A stretch of 64,000 nt of DNA from Pseudomonas sp. SORT22 (GTDB lineage: Bacteria; Pseudomonadota; Gammaproteobacteria; Pseudomonadales; Pseudomonadaceae): contig NZ_CP071007.1 in assembly GCF_018417635.1 (NCBI RefSeq), positions 1,116,501 through 1,180,500 on the forward strand. The letters run 5' to 3'. The notes under the pieces were generated by a model. That model was not told the DNA's origin. It worked only from the letters and a program-made list of their open reading frames with translations, and made no database searches. A program made the translations under genes and the position numbers. Every line of letters starts with the position of its first letter. Positions within the stretch are counted from its first letter, which is position 1. Shown piece by piece: positions 38,500 through 49,436 of this stretch.

Positions 38500-38928
38500 A
38501 TGAAAACTTTTACTGCTAAACCGGAAACAGTAAAGCGCGACTGGTTCGTCGTTGACGCTGCTGGCAAGACCCTGGGTCGTCTGGCCACTGAGATCGCGAG
38601 CCGTCTGCGTGGCAAGCACAAGCCAGAGTACACTCCTCACGTTGACACCGGCGACTACATCGTCGTCATCAACGCCGAGCAGGTTCGTGTCACTGGTGCC
38701 AAGACTTCGGACAAAATGTACTACTCCCACTCCGGCTTCCCGGGCGGTATCAAGGAAATCAACTTCGAGAAGTTGATCGCCAAGGCCCCAGAGCGCGTGA
38801 TCGAGACCGCGGTTAAAGGCATGCTGCCTAAGAACCCACTGGGTCGCGACATGTACCGTAAGCTGAAAGTCTATGCGGGCGCTACTCACCCTCATACTGC
38901 TCAGCAGCCCCAAGAACTGAAGATTTAA
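38500..38928 (+). CDS. rplM: Ribosomal protein L13
   Basis: Large-subunit protein, 142 aa, full family length. Typical blocks are [31 protein letters not shown] and [18 protein letters not shown]. In E. coli the rplM-rpsI operon is repressed by its own L13; the 250-bp upstream region with the palindrome could contain such control. rpsI starts 14 bp downstream. Confidence 0.99.
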   Translation: MKTFTAKPETVKRDWFVVDAAGKTLGRLATEIASRLRGKHKPEYTPHVDTGDYIVVINAEQVRVTGAKTSDKMYYSHSGFPGGIKEINFEKLIAKAPERVIETAVKGMLPKNPLGRDMYRKLKVYAGATHPHTAQQPQELKI

Positions 38929-38942
38929 CGGAATAGTTCATT

Positions 38943-39335
38943 ATGTCGGCGACTCAAAATTACGGCACTGGCCGTCGCAAGACCGCAACCGCTCGCGTTT
39001 TCCTGCGTCCAGGTACCGGTAACATCTCCATCAACAACCGTTCTCTGGACGTGTTCTTCGGTCGTGAAACCGCGCGCATGGTAGTACGCCAGCCGCTGGA
39101 ACTGACCGAGACCACCGAAAAGTTCGACATCTACGTCACCGTTATCGGTGGTGGTGTCAGCGGCCAGGCCGGTGCAATCCGTCACGGTATCACCCGTGCA
39201 CTGATGGACTACGACGAAACCCTGCGTGGCGCTCTGCGCAAAGCTGGCTACGTCACCCGCGACGCCCGTGAAGTCGAGCGTAAGAAAGTGGGTCTGCGTA
39301 AAGCACGTAAGCGTCCTCAGTACTCCAAGCGTTAA
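38943..39335 (+). CDS. rpsI: Ribosomal protein S9
   Basis: Small-subunit protein of 130 aa starting with [14 protein letters not shown] and ending [17 protein letters not shown]; the basic tail ending KR reaches the P-site tRNA. Second in the rplM-rpsI operon, followed by a strong terminator. Confidence 0.99.
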   Translation: MSATQNYGTGRRKTATARVFLRPGTGNISINNRSLDVFFGRETARMVVRQPLELTETTEKFDIYVTVIGGGVSGQAGAIRHGITRALMDYDETLRGALRKAGYVTRDAREVERKKVGLRKARKRPQYSKR

Positions 39336-39351
39336 TTTCGCTTCGGCGTTC

Positions 39352-39389
39352 AAAAAAAGCCCGGTTCCTGGTGGAACCGGGCTTTTTTT
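39352..39389. terminator. Rho-independent terminator after rpsI
   Basis: Seven As, perfect 10-bp stem GCCCGGTTCC/GGAACCGGGC with loop TGGT, and seven Ts. Confidence 0.97.
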
Positions 39390-39598
39390 ATGTCTTGAAT
39401 AACTATGCTGTTGTTTACTGTGACAACTTGCCGCATAGACGCAAGTCAAGAGTTACAAGGGATAGCGGGGTGGCACAAGGCTAATCACCTTGTCAGAGAA
39501 GGGTCTTTTCATTACCATGCGGCAAATTTTTAGCAGTTCAGAAATTACTTAGTAGATGCCTGTTGCAACAGGCCATAAAGCTGATGGGAGAGGACTGA

Positions 39599-40192
39599 AT
39601 GAGCAATGACGGCGTCAATGCAGGCCGGCGTCGCTTCCTCGTAGCAGCCACGTCCGTGGTGGGTGCTGCAGGAGCGGTGGGGGCTGCGGTCCCGTTCGTA
39701 GGGTCATGGTTCCCCAGTGCCAAGGCGAAAGCCGCGGGTGCACCGGTGAAGGTCAATATCGCCAAGGTAGAGCCTGGTCAGCAGATGATTGCTGAGTGGC
39801 GCGGCCAACCGGTGTTCATCGTCCGTCGTACCGAGGAGATCCTCGGTAACCTCAAGAAGATCACCGGCGACCTCTCCGACCCAGAGTCCAAGGCTTCGGT
39901 TCAACCCACTTACGTCGATCCGTCGAACCGCTCGATCAAGCCGGAAATCCTCGTGCTGGTCGGCCTGTGCACCCACCTGGGCTGCTCGCCGACCTTCCGT
40001 CCGGAAGTGGCACCTGTCGACCTGGGTCCGAAGTGGGTCGGTGGCTACTTCTGCCCGTGCCACGGCTCCCACTACGACCTGGCTGGCCGCGTCTACAAAT
40101 CCCAGCCGGCGCCGCTCAATCTGCCAGTGCCGCCGCACTCTTATGAGTCGGACGACATCATTGTCGTCGGCGTCGATCAGGAGAACGCGTGA
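39599..40192 (+). CDS. petA: Rieske iron-sulfur subunit of cytochrome bc1
   Basis: Electron carrier from ubiquinol to cytochrome c1. It is 197 aa with a twin-arginine-like start (GRRRFLVAATSVVGAAGAVG) that forms the single membrane anchor. The 2Fe-2S ligands are in CTHLGC and CPCHGS. GAGAGGACTGA precedes the ATG. First in petABC; the 260-bp upstream gap carries the promoter but I could not identify its elements. Confidence 0.98.
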   Translation: MSNDGVNAGRRRFLVAATSVVGAAGAVGAAVPFVGSWFPSAKAKAAGAPVKVNIAKVEPGQQMIAEWRGQPVFIVRRTEEILGNLKKITGDLSDPESKASVQPTYVDPSNRSIKPEILVLVGLCTHLGCSPTFRPEVAPVDLGPKWVGGYFCPCHGSHYDLAGRVYKSQPAPLNLPVPPHSYESDDIIVVGVDQENA

Positions 40193-41403
40193 TGAGTAAG
40201 TTCATGGATTGGGTTGACGCCCGCTTCCCCGCGACCAAGATGTGGGAAGACCATCTCAGCAAGTATTACGCACCGAAGAACTTCAACTTCTTCTATTTCT
40301 TCGGCTCCCTGGCCCTGCTGGTCCTGGTCAACCAGATCGTCACCGGCGTGTGGCTGACCATGAGCTTCACCCCTTCGGCCGAAGAGGCGTTCGCCTCGGT
40401 CGAATACATCATGCGTGACGTCGAATACGGCTGGATCCTGCGCTACCTGCACTCCACCGGCGCCTCGGCGTTCTTCATCGTCGTCTACCTGCACATGTTC
40501 CGCGGCCTGCTGTACGGCTCGTACCAGAAGCCTCGCGAACTGGTCTGGGTGTTCGGCATGCTGATCTACCTGGCGCTGATGGCCGAAGCGTTCATGGGCT
40601 ACCTGCTGCCATGGGGCCAGATGTCCTACTGGGGTGCCCAGGTGATCATCTCGCTGTTCGGCGCCATTCCGGTGATCGGCGACGACCTGACCCAGTGGAT
40701 CCGCGGTGACTACCTGATCTCCGGCATCACCCTGAACCGCTTCTTCGCCCTGCACGTGGTGGCCCTGCCGATCGTCATTCTCGGCCTGGTGGTGCTGCAT
40801 ATCCTGGCGCTGCACGAAGTCGGTTCGAACAACCCGGACGGTGTCGACATCAAGAAGCACAAGGATGAGAACGGCGTGCCGCTGGACGGTATCGCGTTCC
40901 ACCCTTACTACACCGTGAAGGATATCGTCGGCGTCGTCGTGTTCCTCTTCGTGTTCTGCGCCATCGTGTTTTTCTTCCCGGAAATGGGCGGTTACTTCCT
41001 GGAAAAACCGAACTTCGAACAGGCCAACGCCTTCAAGACCCCTGAGCACATTGCCCCGGTCTGGTACTTCACTCCGTTCTACGCGATCTTGCGCGCCGTT
41101 CCGGACAAGCTGCTCGGTGTAATTGCCATGGGCGCCGCGATCGCCGTGCTGTTCGTCCTGCCGTGGCTGGATCGCAGCCCGGTCAAGTCCATGCGCTACA
41201 AGGGCTGGATGAGCAAGGTCTGGCTGCTGGTGTTCTGCATCTCGTTCGTGATCCTCGGTGTGCTCGGCGTTCTGGCGCCTACCCCGGGCCGTACGCTGCT
41301 GTCGCAGGTATGCACCTTCCTGTATTTCGCCTACTTCCTTCTGATGCCGTTCTACACCCGGCTCGAGAAGACCAAACCGGTTCCGGAAAGGGTGACTGGC
41401 TGA
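40192..41403 (+). CDS. petB: Cytochrome b of the bc1 complex
   Basis: Membrane subunit of 403 aa carrying two b hemes and both quinone sites. It has about eight hydrophobic helices, the heme histidines in ASAFFIVVYLHMFR and NRFFALHVVALPIVILGLVVLHI-type segments, and the Qo-site PEW-like block. ATG shares one base with the petA stop and AGGAGA precedes it; a GTG one codon earlier is possible but less likely. It overlaps petC likewise. Confidence 0.98.
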   Translation: MSKFMDWVDARFPATKMWEDHLSKYYAPKNFNFFYFFGSLALLVLVNQIVTGVWLTMSFTPSAEEAFASVEYIMRDVEYGWILRYLHSTGASAFFIVVYLHMFRGLLYGSYQKPRELVWVFGMLIYLALMAEAFMGYLLPWGQMSYWGAQVIISLFGAIPVIGDDLTQWIRGDYLISGITLNRFFALHVVALPIVILGLVVLHILALHEVGSNNPDGVDIKKHKDENGVPLDGIAFHPYYTVKDIVGVVVFLFVFCAIVFFFPEMGGYFLEKPNFEQANAFKTPEHIAPVWYFTPFYAILRAVPDKLLGVIAMGAAIAVLFVLPWLDRSPVKSMRYKGWMSKVWLLVFCISFVILGVLGVLAPTPGRTLLSQVCTFLYFAYFLLMPFYTRLEKTKPVPERVTG

Positions 41404-42182
41404 TGAAAAAGCTATTTGCAGTATTGATTCTGGCAGTGATGCCCGCGTTCACCTTCGCCGCCGAACACGGCCTGGAGCTGGACAAGGTCGATATCGACCT
41501 GACCGACAAGGCCGCCATGCAGGACGGCGCACGCACCTTCGCCAACTATTGCATGGGTTGCCATAGCGCCAAGTTCCAGCGTTACGAGCGCGTGGCTGAC
41601 GACCTGGGCATTCCTCACGAGCTGATGCTCGAGAAGCTGGTGTTCACCGGCGCCAAGATTGGCGACCACATGAAGATCGGCATGAAGCCTGAAGATGCCA
41701 AGACCTGGTTCGGTGCTGCGCCGCCTGACCTGACCCTGGTTGCCCGGGTCCGTGGTACCGACTGGCTGTACAGCTACCTGCGTAGTTTCTATGAGGACAA
41801 GTCGCGTCCGTACGGGGTGAACAACAAGGTTTTCCCCAACGTCGGCATGCCTAACGTGCTGGTTGGCCTGCAGGGCAACCAGGTGATTGGCTGCAAGCAA
41901 GTGCAGACCGTGGTCGATGGCAAGAAGCAATACGACCCGCTGACCGGCTCGCCTTTGACTCATGAAGCATGCGACCAGCTGACCGTGGAGCCGAAATCCG
42001 GTACCCTGACGCCAGAGCAGTTCGACGAGAAGGTCAAGAACCTGGTGACCTTCCTGGCCTACTCGGCTAACCCGGTCAAACTGGAAAGCCAGCGCATCGG
42101 TACCTATGTGCTGCTGTATCTGGCCTTCTTCTTCGTATTCGCTTATCTGCTCAAGCGCGAATACTGGAAGGACGTGCACTGA
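41403..42182 (+). CDS. petC: Cytochrome c1 of the bc1 complex
   Basis: A 259-aa periplasmic heme c subunit with a signal peptide (KKLFAVLILAVMPAFTFA), heme motif CMGCH near residue 50 and a C-terminal membrane anchor (YVLLYLAFFFVFAYLL). It takes electrons from the Rieske protein and passes them to soluble cytochromes. The ATG overlaps the petB stop. The longer frame running back into petB is not used. Confidence 0.98.
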   Translation: MKKLFAVLILAVMPAFTFAAEHGLELDKVDIDLTDKAAMQDGARTFANYCMGCHSAKFQRYERVADDLGIPHELMLEKLVFTGAKIGDHMKIGMKPEDAKTWFGAAPPDLTLVARVRGTDWLYSYLRSFYEDKSRPYGVNNKVFPNVGMPNVLVGLQGNQVIGCKQVQTVVDGKKQYDPLTGSPLTHEACDQLTVEPKSGTLTPEQFDEKVKNLVTFLAYSANPVKLESQRIGTYVLLYLAFFFVFAYLLKREYWKDVH

Positions 42183-42300
42183 TCACGCAGTAGTTTCTGG
42201 TAGTTGAACGCGCCCTGGGGCGCCTCTGGAATCACAGGGGCGCTCGCAGGGCGCGTTTGCATTTGCAGCATTTATAAATTCATACGCGAGGAGGACCACT

Positions 42301-42918
42301 ATGGGCGTGACCAACCGGTTAGCCTGCTACTCCGACCCCGCTGACCATTATTCTCATCGGGTGCGCATCGTTCTCGCCGAGAAGGGTGTCAGTGTCGAGA
42401 TCATCAACGTCGATCCTGGTCGCCTTCCGCCCAAGCTGGTTGAAGTGAACCCCTATGGCAGCGTGCCAACCCTGGTCGATCGCGACCTGGCGTTGTACGA
42501 GTCGACCGTGGTGATGGAATACCTCGATGAACGTTACCCGCACCCGCCATTGTTGCCGGTGTATCCGGTGGCGCGGGCCAACAGTCGCCTGCTGATCCAC
42601 CGTATCCAGCGCGACTGGTGTGCGCTGGTCGACCTGATACTCGACCCGCGCAGCAAGGAGCCGGCACGGGTACAGGCGCGCAAGGAGCTGCGCGAGAGCC
42701 TGACCGGAGTGTCGCCGTTGTTTGCCGACAAGCCTTGTTTCTTGAGTGAGGAGCAAAGTCTGGTCGATTGTTGTCTATTGCCCATACTCTGGCGTTTGCC
42801 GGTGTTGGGTATCGAACTGCCGCGGCCGGCCAAGCCGTTGCTCGACTACATGGAGCGACAGTTTGCCCGCGAAGCCTTCCAGGCAAGCCTGTCCGCTGCT
42901 GAACGTGAAATGCGCTAG
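42301..42918 (+). CDS. sspA: Stringent starvation protein A
   Basis: RNA polymerase-associated regulator with a glutathione S-transferase fold, 205 aa. The N-terminal thioredoxin-like domain has [20 protein letters not shown] and [19 protein letters not shown]. Family members lack GST activity and affect stationary-phase and virulence transcription. GGAGG stands eight bases before the ATG. sspB follows after 17 bp. Confidence 0.97.
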   Translation: MGVTNRLACYSDPADHYSHRVRIVLAEKGVSVEIINVDPGRLPPKLVEVNPYGSVPTLVDRDLALYESTVVMEYLDERYPHPPLLPVYPVARANSRLLIHRIQRDWCALVDLILDPRSKEPARVQARKELRESLTGVSPLFADKPCFLSEEQSLVDCCLLPILWRLPVLGIELPRPAKPLLDYMERQFAREAFQASLSAAEREMR

Positions 42919-42935
42919 GTTTTAAGGAGCTGTCG

Positions 42936-43364
42936 ATGAACTCCAGTCGCCCCTATTTGGTACGTGCACTCTATGAGTGGATCGTGGACAACGACTGCAC
43001 ACCGCATATGCTGGTCAACGCCGAATACCCGGCCGTCCAGGTACCCCAGAGCTTCGCCAGTGACGGCCAGATCGTCCTCAACATCTCACCCAGTGCCGTA
43101 CGTCACCTGCACATGGATAACGAGGCTGTGAGCTTCGAGGGCCGCTTTGGCGGCGTTGCTCACACCCTGTTCGTGCCTGCCGGTGCCATCCTCGGTATTT
43201 ATGCCCGGGAAAACGGCCAGGGTATGGTCTTCGAACTCGAGCCGCCGCTGCTCGATGATGAAGATGAAGAAGACGACAGCGTCGAGCCGGATGACGACGG
43301 TCCGCCTGCCGGCGGCCAGCCGCCGCGGCCAAGCGGGCGTCCGAGCTTGAAGGTGGTCAAGTAA
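42936..43364 (+). CDS. sspB: SspB, ClpXP specificity-enhancing adaptor
   Basis: Adaptor that delivers ssrA-tagged proteins to ClpXP. It is 142 aa: a folded tag-binding domain (about 1-105), an acidic linker (DEDEEDDSVEPDDD), and the C-terminal ClpX-binding tail SLKVVK. All three parts are recognisable. It is second in the sspAB operon and a hairpin terminator follows at once. Confidence 0.97.
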   Translation: MNSSRPYLVRALYEWIVDNDCTPHMLVNAEYPAVQVPQSFASDGQIVLNISPSAVRHLHMDNEAVSFEGRFGGVAHTLFVPAGAILGIYARENGQGMVFELEPPLLDDEDEEDDSVEPDDDGPPAGGQPPRPSGRPSLKVVK

Positions 43365-43365
43365 C

Positions 43366-43397
43366 AAAAAAGGCGATCCGCATGGATCGCCTTTTTT
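43366..43397. terminator. Bidirectional terminator between sspB and the YgdI-type gene
   Basis: A-tract, stem GGCGATCC/GGATCGCC with loop GCAT, T-tract. It lies between convergent genes and can serve both. Confidence 0.96.
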
Positions 43398-43414
43398 GTG
43401 TCTGCCGGCCTGGA

Positions 43415-43633
43415 TTACAGGTCGGTGATGGTGCGGACCTGGTCCTTGTTGACCTTGATCACCTTGCCATCGAGCTGCTTGAACTCGTAGAAGCCGGCTG
43501 CGCGGTCGTAGTGCGGCGCGTCGACTGCCTGGAATTCGCGGCCGTCGTTGAGGGTGATCTGGGTTGGGGTGGAGCAGCCGGCCAGGGTGGCGAAGGCGCC
43601 AATCAGCAAGGTTGGCAGCAGGCCGTTTTTCAT
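43415..43633 (-). CDS. YgdI/YgdR-family small lipoprotein
   Basis: A 72-aa lipoprotein with lipobox LAGC (Cys at residue 20) and a DUF903 SH3-like domain (QITLNDGREFQAVD ... GFYEFKQLDGKVIKVNKDQVRTI). Function unknown; relatives are common envelope proteins in Pseudomonas and enterics. It lies downstream of dolP, with a palindromic REP between. Confidence 0.92.
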   Translation of the reverse strand: MKNGLLPTLLIGAFATLAGCSTPTQITLNDGREFQAVDAPHYDRAAGFYEFKQLDGKVIKVNKDQVRTITDL

Positions 43634-43656
43634 GGGGACTTCCTAAGGATGGTTGG

Positions 43657-43680
43657 ATCGCGGGGCGCTTGCCCCGCGAT
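43657..43680. repeat. Minimal palindromic REP
   Basis: ATCGCGGGGC GCTT GCCCCGCGAT: the two stem halves of a REP joined with no tail, a perfect 10-bp hairpin. It lies between dolP and the small lipoprotein gene. Confidence 0.85.
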
Positions 43681-43687
43681 GGGTTTA

Positions 43688-45361
<1,674 letters not shown>

Positions 45362-45362
<1 letters not shown>

Positions 45363-47182
45363 CAGCGTGGGGTGTCGGGCAGGCGTTTGATTTGGCCGCC
45401 GGTGAACTCGGCCCACGGCAGTTGCCGCTCGATGCGCTGGTTCTCGTTCATGCTCAGGCTGCCGGACAGGCCGTCAATGCGGTTTTCCGGCAGCGCGCGC
45501 AGCTGGCCCAGGCGTGGTGCCAGGCTGAAGGCGTCGATGCCCATGGCGTACAGGCGGCCGAGGCTGCCGGCCGCTTGTGGCCACTGACGTTCTACCTGCT
45601 GGCGCAACGGGTTGCCGCTGTCGAGCAGCCATGGAGTATCGCAAAAGCGCACGCCGGTGAGGTCGCGGTACTGGTTGACGTCGCCGCTGGCGCTGTAAAC
45701 GTGCGAGGTGGCATACACCGGTACGTCGCCAGCGTACTGGAAGTTCAGGGTCGGCTTGATCTGCTGGCCTTGCTGCGGGGTGGCGGCAAGGAAGATGAAG
45801 TCGATGTCCTGGCGGCGCGACGGCTGGGCCGATACGGCGCCGCCGACGGTGCTTTGCAGGCTCTTGGCGCGGCCTTCGCTCTGGCGCAGCTGGAACAGCT
45901 CGGCGATCTGCTGGGCCAGGGCTACCGGCTGGTCGATGTGCTGGGCGGCCAGCAGGCTGCCACCGTTGGCTTCCCAGTCCTGGCGGAAGGCCTTGAGCAC
46001 GCGGTCGCCCCATTCGCCTTTCGGCACCAGGGCGACGGCGCGCACCATGCCGTCGGCGCGGGCGCGGCGCGACACTTCACGGGCTTCGTCTTCGGCGGCG
46101 AGGCCGAACTGATACAGCTGCTCCGGGCCTTTCTGGCCGGCGTCGCTGTAGTTCAGGGCGAGGGTGGTGATCGGCAATTGCGGGTAGGCGGCGAGCTTTT
46201 TCACCAGCGGTTTTTCCAGCGGGCCAACCACCAGTTGCACGCCAGAGGCCTGGGCCTGGCGGTAGAAGTCGTCCAGCGAGGTCAGTCGCGAGCTGTCGAA
46301 GACTTCGATGGTCGGCGGCTTCTGGCCGGCTTGCTGGGCCTGGAAGTGCGCGGCCATGAAACCGTCACGCAGGGCGCGGGCAACGCCGGCCAGCTGGCCT
46401 TCCTGTGGCAGCAGCAGGGCGATTTTGGTCAGCGGCTGGCTGGTCAGCTCCATCAGCTTGATCAGCGACGGTGGCAGCTGGGCGGCGGCCGGGTGATCGG
46501 CGTGCTGGGCGCGCCAGGCGTCGATGGCGGCTTGTTGCTGCTCGACGGTGCCGGCGCCTTTTACCGCCAGGGCCAGGCTGGCCCAGCCGGCCATGGTGTC
46601 GGTGCCGCTGCTGAGGTTATTGAGCTGATCGCGCGGGGTGGCGGCCACCAGGTTCCAGATCGCGTCGTTGTTGGCGTTGGCAGCATCGCCCTTGAGCAGC
46701 GGCGTCAGTTGCGCGCGCTCCTGGGCGGCGGCCAGTGGCTGGCCGTTGGCTTCCAGCACTGCGGCATGCACGCTGCGGGTACGGATCTGTTGATCTTCCG
46801 GCAGCTCGTTGAGGCGCGCCAGGCTTGGGTGGCTCAAGGCGGTCAGGGCCATTTTCGGCTGGTTGCGGCTCATGGCCAGTTCTGCCGCCAGGGTGCTGGC
46901 GAAGATCTGCTGGGCCGGTTTGAGCTGCTCCAGCGGCACCTGCTCGAGGATGCGCGCGGCGCGGGCATTGTCCTTTTGCTTGTAGGCCAGGTCGGCGGCG
47001 CTCAGGCGCAACAGTGCAGCTTGCTCCGGCGTCTTGCTGGTGGTGGCCTGTTCAAGCAGTTGCTCGATGCTGGCATCCGGTGTGCGCGGCAGTTCGCCGA
47101 GGCTCGACGAGGGCGAGCTGGCGCAGGCTGCCAGCAGGGCGGCGAGGCAAAGGGCTGTGAACAGCCGCAGGCAAGCGATCAT
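45362..47182 (-). CDS. lpoA: LpoA, outer-membrane activator of penicillin-binding protein 1A
   Basis: Lipoprotein of 606 aa that crosses the periplasm and activates the peptidoglycan synthase PBP1A. Lipobox LAAC places the modified cysteine at residue 20. The N-terminal part (about 30-240) is TPR-like helical, and the C-terminal part (about 255-590) has the LppC periplasmic-binding-protein fold, starting KIALLLPQEGQLAGVARALR. It leads the lpoA-yraN unit and is divergent from rsmI. Confidence 0.94.
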
Positions 47183-47368
47183 GTAAGGGTCCTGTTACTC
47201 GATCAAATTAACTGGCAATTGTACCCAAGCGCTGGCCGGGGCGCGATCTTGCTGGCGTTAATCCTTCAATATAGGTGCTGGAACGCCGCTTTGCGGCAAT
47301 CCTGATTGCCCAATGTTGCCGACTCTCGGGCTACAATGGCGCTTTGATCATGACGACAGGTGTGTGCA

Positions 47369-48244
47369 GTGACTGATGTTCCAGGGGCTTCCCAATCCAC
47401 TTCGGGCACGCTTTATGTGGTGGCCACACCGATCGGCAACCTGGATGACATGAGTGCCCGGGCACTGAAAATACTCAGTGATGTGGCGCTGATCGCCGCC
47501 GAAGACACCCGTCACTCCATTCGTCTGATGCAACACTTTGGTATCAACACGCCGCTGGCGGCCTGCCACGAGCACAACGAGCGTGATGAGGGCAGTCGTT
47601 TTATCACCCGTTTGCTGGCGGGCGACAATGTCGCGCTGATTTCCGACGCCGGTACGCCGCTGATTTCCGATCCTGGCTATCACCTGGTACGCCAGGCCCG
47701 CGCCGCCGGCATCGCCGTGGTGCCGGTGCCCGGTGCCTGCGCGCTGATCGCGGCGCTGTCGGCCGCTGGCCTGCCGTCGGACCGGTTCATCTTCGAAGGC
47801 TTCCTGCCAGCCAAGGCTGTAGGACGTCGCGCGCGCCTGAGTCAGGTAAAGGAAGAGCCGCGCACGTTGATCTTCTACGAAGCACCACACCGGATTCTCG
47901 AGTGCTTGCAGGACATGGAAGAGGTATTCGGTGGCGAGCGCCCGGCGTTGCTGGCCCGCGAGCTGACCAAAACCTTCGAGACCCTCAAGGGTTTGCCGCT
48001 GGCCGAGCTGCGCGCCTTCGTCGAGGCTGACAGCAATCAGCAGCGTGGCGAGTGTGTGGTGCTGGTGGCGGGCTATACCGCGCCGGAAGATGAGCAGGCG
48101 GTCAGCAGCGAGGCAATGCGTATTCTCGACCTGCTGCTGGCGGAAATGCCGCTCAAGCGCGCCGCTGCGCTGGCGGCGGAAATCACCGGGGTGCGCAAGA
48201 ACCTGCTGTACCAGGCGGCACTGGAAAAACAGAAAGCCCACTGA
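47369..48244 (+). CDS. rsmI: RsmI, 16S rRNA C1402 2'-O-methyltransferase
   Basis: SAM-dependent methyltransferase of the tetrapyrrole-methylase fold, 291 aa, acting on the 30S decoding centre with RsmH, whose gene is also in the window. Motifs: TLYVVATPIGNLDDMS, ISDAGTPLISDPG and VPGACALIAALSAAGLP. I chose the GTG at 47369 because ACAGG is eight bases upstream; an in-frame GTG nine bases earlier has no such site. Confidence 0.95.
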   Translation: MTDVPGASQSTSGTLYVVATPIGNLDDMSARALKILSDVALIAAEDTRHSIRLMQHFGINTPLAACHEHNERDEGSRFITRLLAGDNVALISDAGTPLISDPGYHLVRQARAAGIAVVPVPGACALIAALSAAGLPSDRFIFEGFLPAKAVGRRARLSQVKEEPRTLIFYEAPHRILECLQDMEEVFGGERPALLARELTKTFETLKGLPLAELRAFVEADSNQQRGECVVLVAGYTAPEDEQAVSSEAMRILDLLLAEMPLKRAAALAAEITGVRKNLLYQAALEKQKAH

Positions 48245-48273
48245 TGTTATAGTGCTATTATCAGTTTTATCGC

Positions 48274-48302
48274 TTGTTCTTGGCGCCCGCTACCGTTAAC
48301 CT
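48274..48302 (+). promoter_or_regulatory. Candidate rnpB promoter
   Basis: TTGTTC, 17 bases, TAACCT, ending seven or eight bases before the 5' end of the RNase P RNA predicted from its terminal pairing. The -10 is weak. Position is the main support. Confidence 0.4.
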
Positions 48303-48309
48303 TTGCGGC

Positions 48310-48672
48310 GGAGAGTCGATTGGACAGTCGCTGCCTTCTATTGTTCCGCAATAGAGGGGGGAGGAAAGTCCGGGCTCCATAGGGCAGAGTGCCAGGTAAT
48401 GCCTGGGGGGCGCGAGCCTACGGAAAGTGCCACAGAAAATAACCGCCTAAGCACTTCGGTGCCGGTAAGGGTGAAAAGGTGCGGTAAGAGCGCACCGCAT
48501 GACTGGCAACAGTTCATGGCTAGGTAAACCCCACTCGGAGCAAGACCAAATAGGGTTCCATATGGCGCGGCCCGCGTTGGAACCGGGTAGGTTGCTAAAG
48601 GCGTCCAGTGATGGCCGTCGTAGAGGAATGACTGTCCTCGACAGAACCCGGCTTACAGATCGACTCTCCACC
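48310..48672 (+). ncRNA. rnpB: RNase P RNA (bacterial class A)
   Basis: Catalytic RNA that cleaves the 5' leader of tRNA precursors. The 5' end GGAGAGTCGAT pairs with the 3' ATCGACTCTCC (helix P1). The universally conserved segments GAGGAAAGTCCGGGCTCC, GGTAAGGGTGAAA-like, GGTAAGAGCGCACC and AGACAGAACCCGGCTTA-like (here CGACAGAACCCGGCTTACAG) occur in order. Length about 363 bases is typical. Short open frames inside it are coincidental. Confidence 0.97.
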
Positions 48673-48875
48673 TCTTCCCCTCCTGCTTGAATCGATAGCA
48701 GATGCGTGCTGGTAATACCGAAAAAATCTTACTCTTAATAAATTACTTTAACTTCGCTCTCTATCCGTCTGAGTGGGTTTGAGTTTTTTCGTCAAAATCC
48801 CTTCCGAATTGTCCTTCTATCTTCTCTGTGCGCGCTAAATCTCCGATCTGTAAGGGATTTCCTTATAAGCGTGCC

Positions 48876-48905
48876 TTGACGGTGTGGTAGGCGGATTCCT
48901 ATAGT
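48876..48905 (+). promoter_or_regulatory. Sigma-70 type promoter of mraZ and the dcw cluster
   Basis: TTGACG, 18 bases, TATAGT. It lies at the end of a 308-bp gap after rnpB in which I see no gene. The MraZ-box repeats begin nine bases after the -10, over the expected transcription start. Confidence 0.7.
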
Positions 48906-48913
48906 GTGCGCAA

Positions 48914-48938
48914 GTGGCAGAAAGTGGCATGAAGTGGG
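48914..48938 (+). promoter_or_regulatory. MraZ box: three GTGG repeats
   Basis: GTGGC, five bases, GTGGC, five bases, GTGGG: three direct repeats at 10-bp period, the arrangement bound by the MraZ ring in other bacteria (TGGG-like repeats with five-base spacers). Location at the mraZ start site fits autorepression of the dcw cluster. Confidence 0.8.
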
Positions 48939-48980
48939 TTTTCTGACACAAAAACGCTAACATTGTGGGGAATCGCAGCC

Positions 48981-49436
48981 GTGTTCCGCGGAGCCAACGC
49001 CATCAACCTCGACGCAAAGGGCCGTCTCGCAATGCCGAGCCGGTACCGTGACGAGCTCGATTCGCGTAGTTCCGGGCAGTTGATCGTGACCATCGATGCG
49101 GTTGATCCCTGTTTATGTGTGTACCCGCTCGATGAGTGGGAGCTGATTGAAGCCAAGTTGCGCGCCTTGCCGTCATTGCGTGAAGAGAACCGCCGCCTGC
49201 AGCGTTTGCTGATCGGCAACGCGGTGGATCTTGAGCTTGATGGCAGTGGGCGTTTCCTGGTGCCGCCGCGTTTGCGCGAGTACGCCAAGCTCGACAAGAA
49301 GGCAATGCTGGTGGGGCAACTGAACAAATTTCAGCTGTGGGACGAGGATGCCTGGAACGCGGTTTCGGCAGCCGACCTCGCAGCTATCCAACAACCGGGC
49401 GCCATGCCTGATGAACTGCGTGATTTGATCCTGTGA
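48981..49436 (+). CDS. mraZ: MraZ, transcriptional regulator of the dcw cluster
   Basis: An AbrB-fold DNA-binding protein of 151 aa with two MraZ half-domains (about 5-50 and 77-125), each with the DxxGR signature ([11 protein letters not shown] and [11 protein letters not shown]). It forms a ring that binds the repeats at 48914-48938. GTG at 48981 has GGGGA upstream and gives the standard N-terminus [10 protein letters not shown]; a TTG 18 bases earlier is less fitting. Overlaps rsmH by four bases. Confidence 0.97.
   Translation: MFRGANAINLDAKGRLAMPSRYRDELDSRSSGQLIVTIDAVDPCLCVYPLDEWELIEAKLRALPSLREENRRLQRLLIGNAVDLELDGSGRFLVPPRLREYAKLDKKAMLVGQLNKFQLWDEDAWNAVSAADLAAIQQPGAMPDELRDLIL

Noticed and set aside
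48303..48690. Short open frames inside the rnpB region
   Set aside because: Conserved RNase P RNA segments and terminal pairing explain the sequence.
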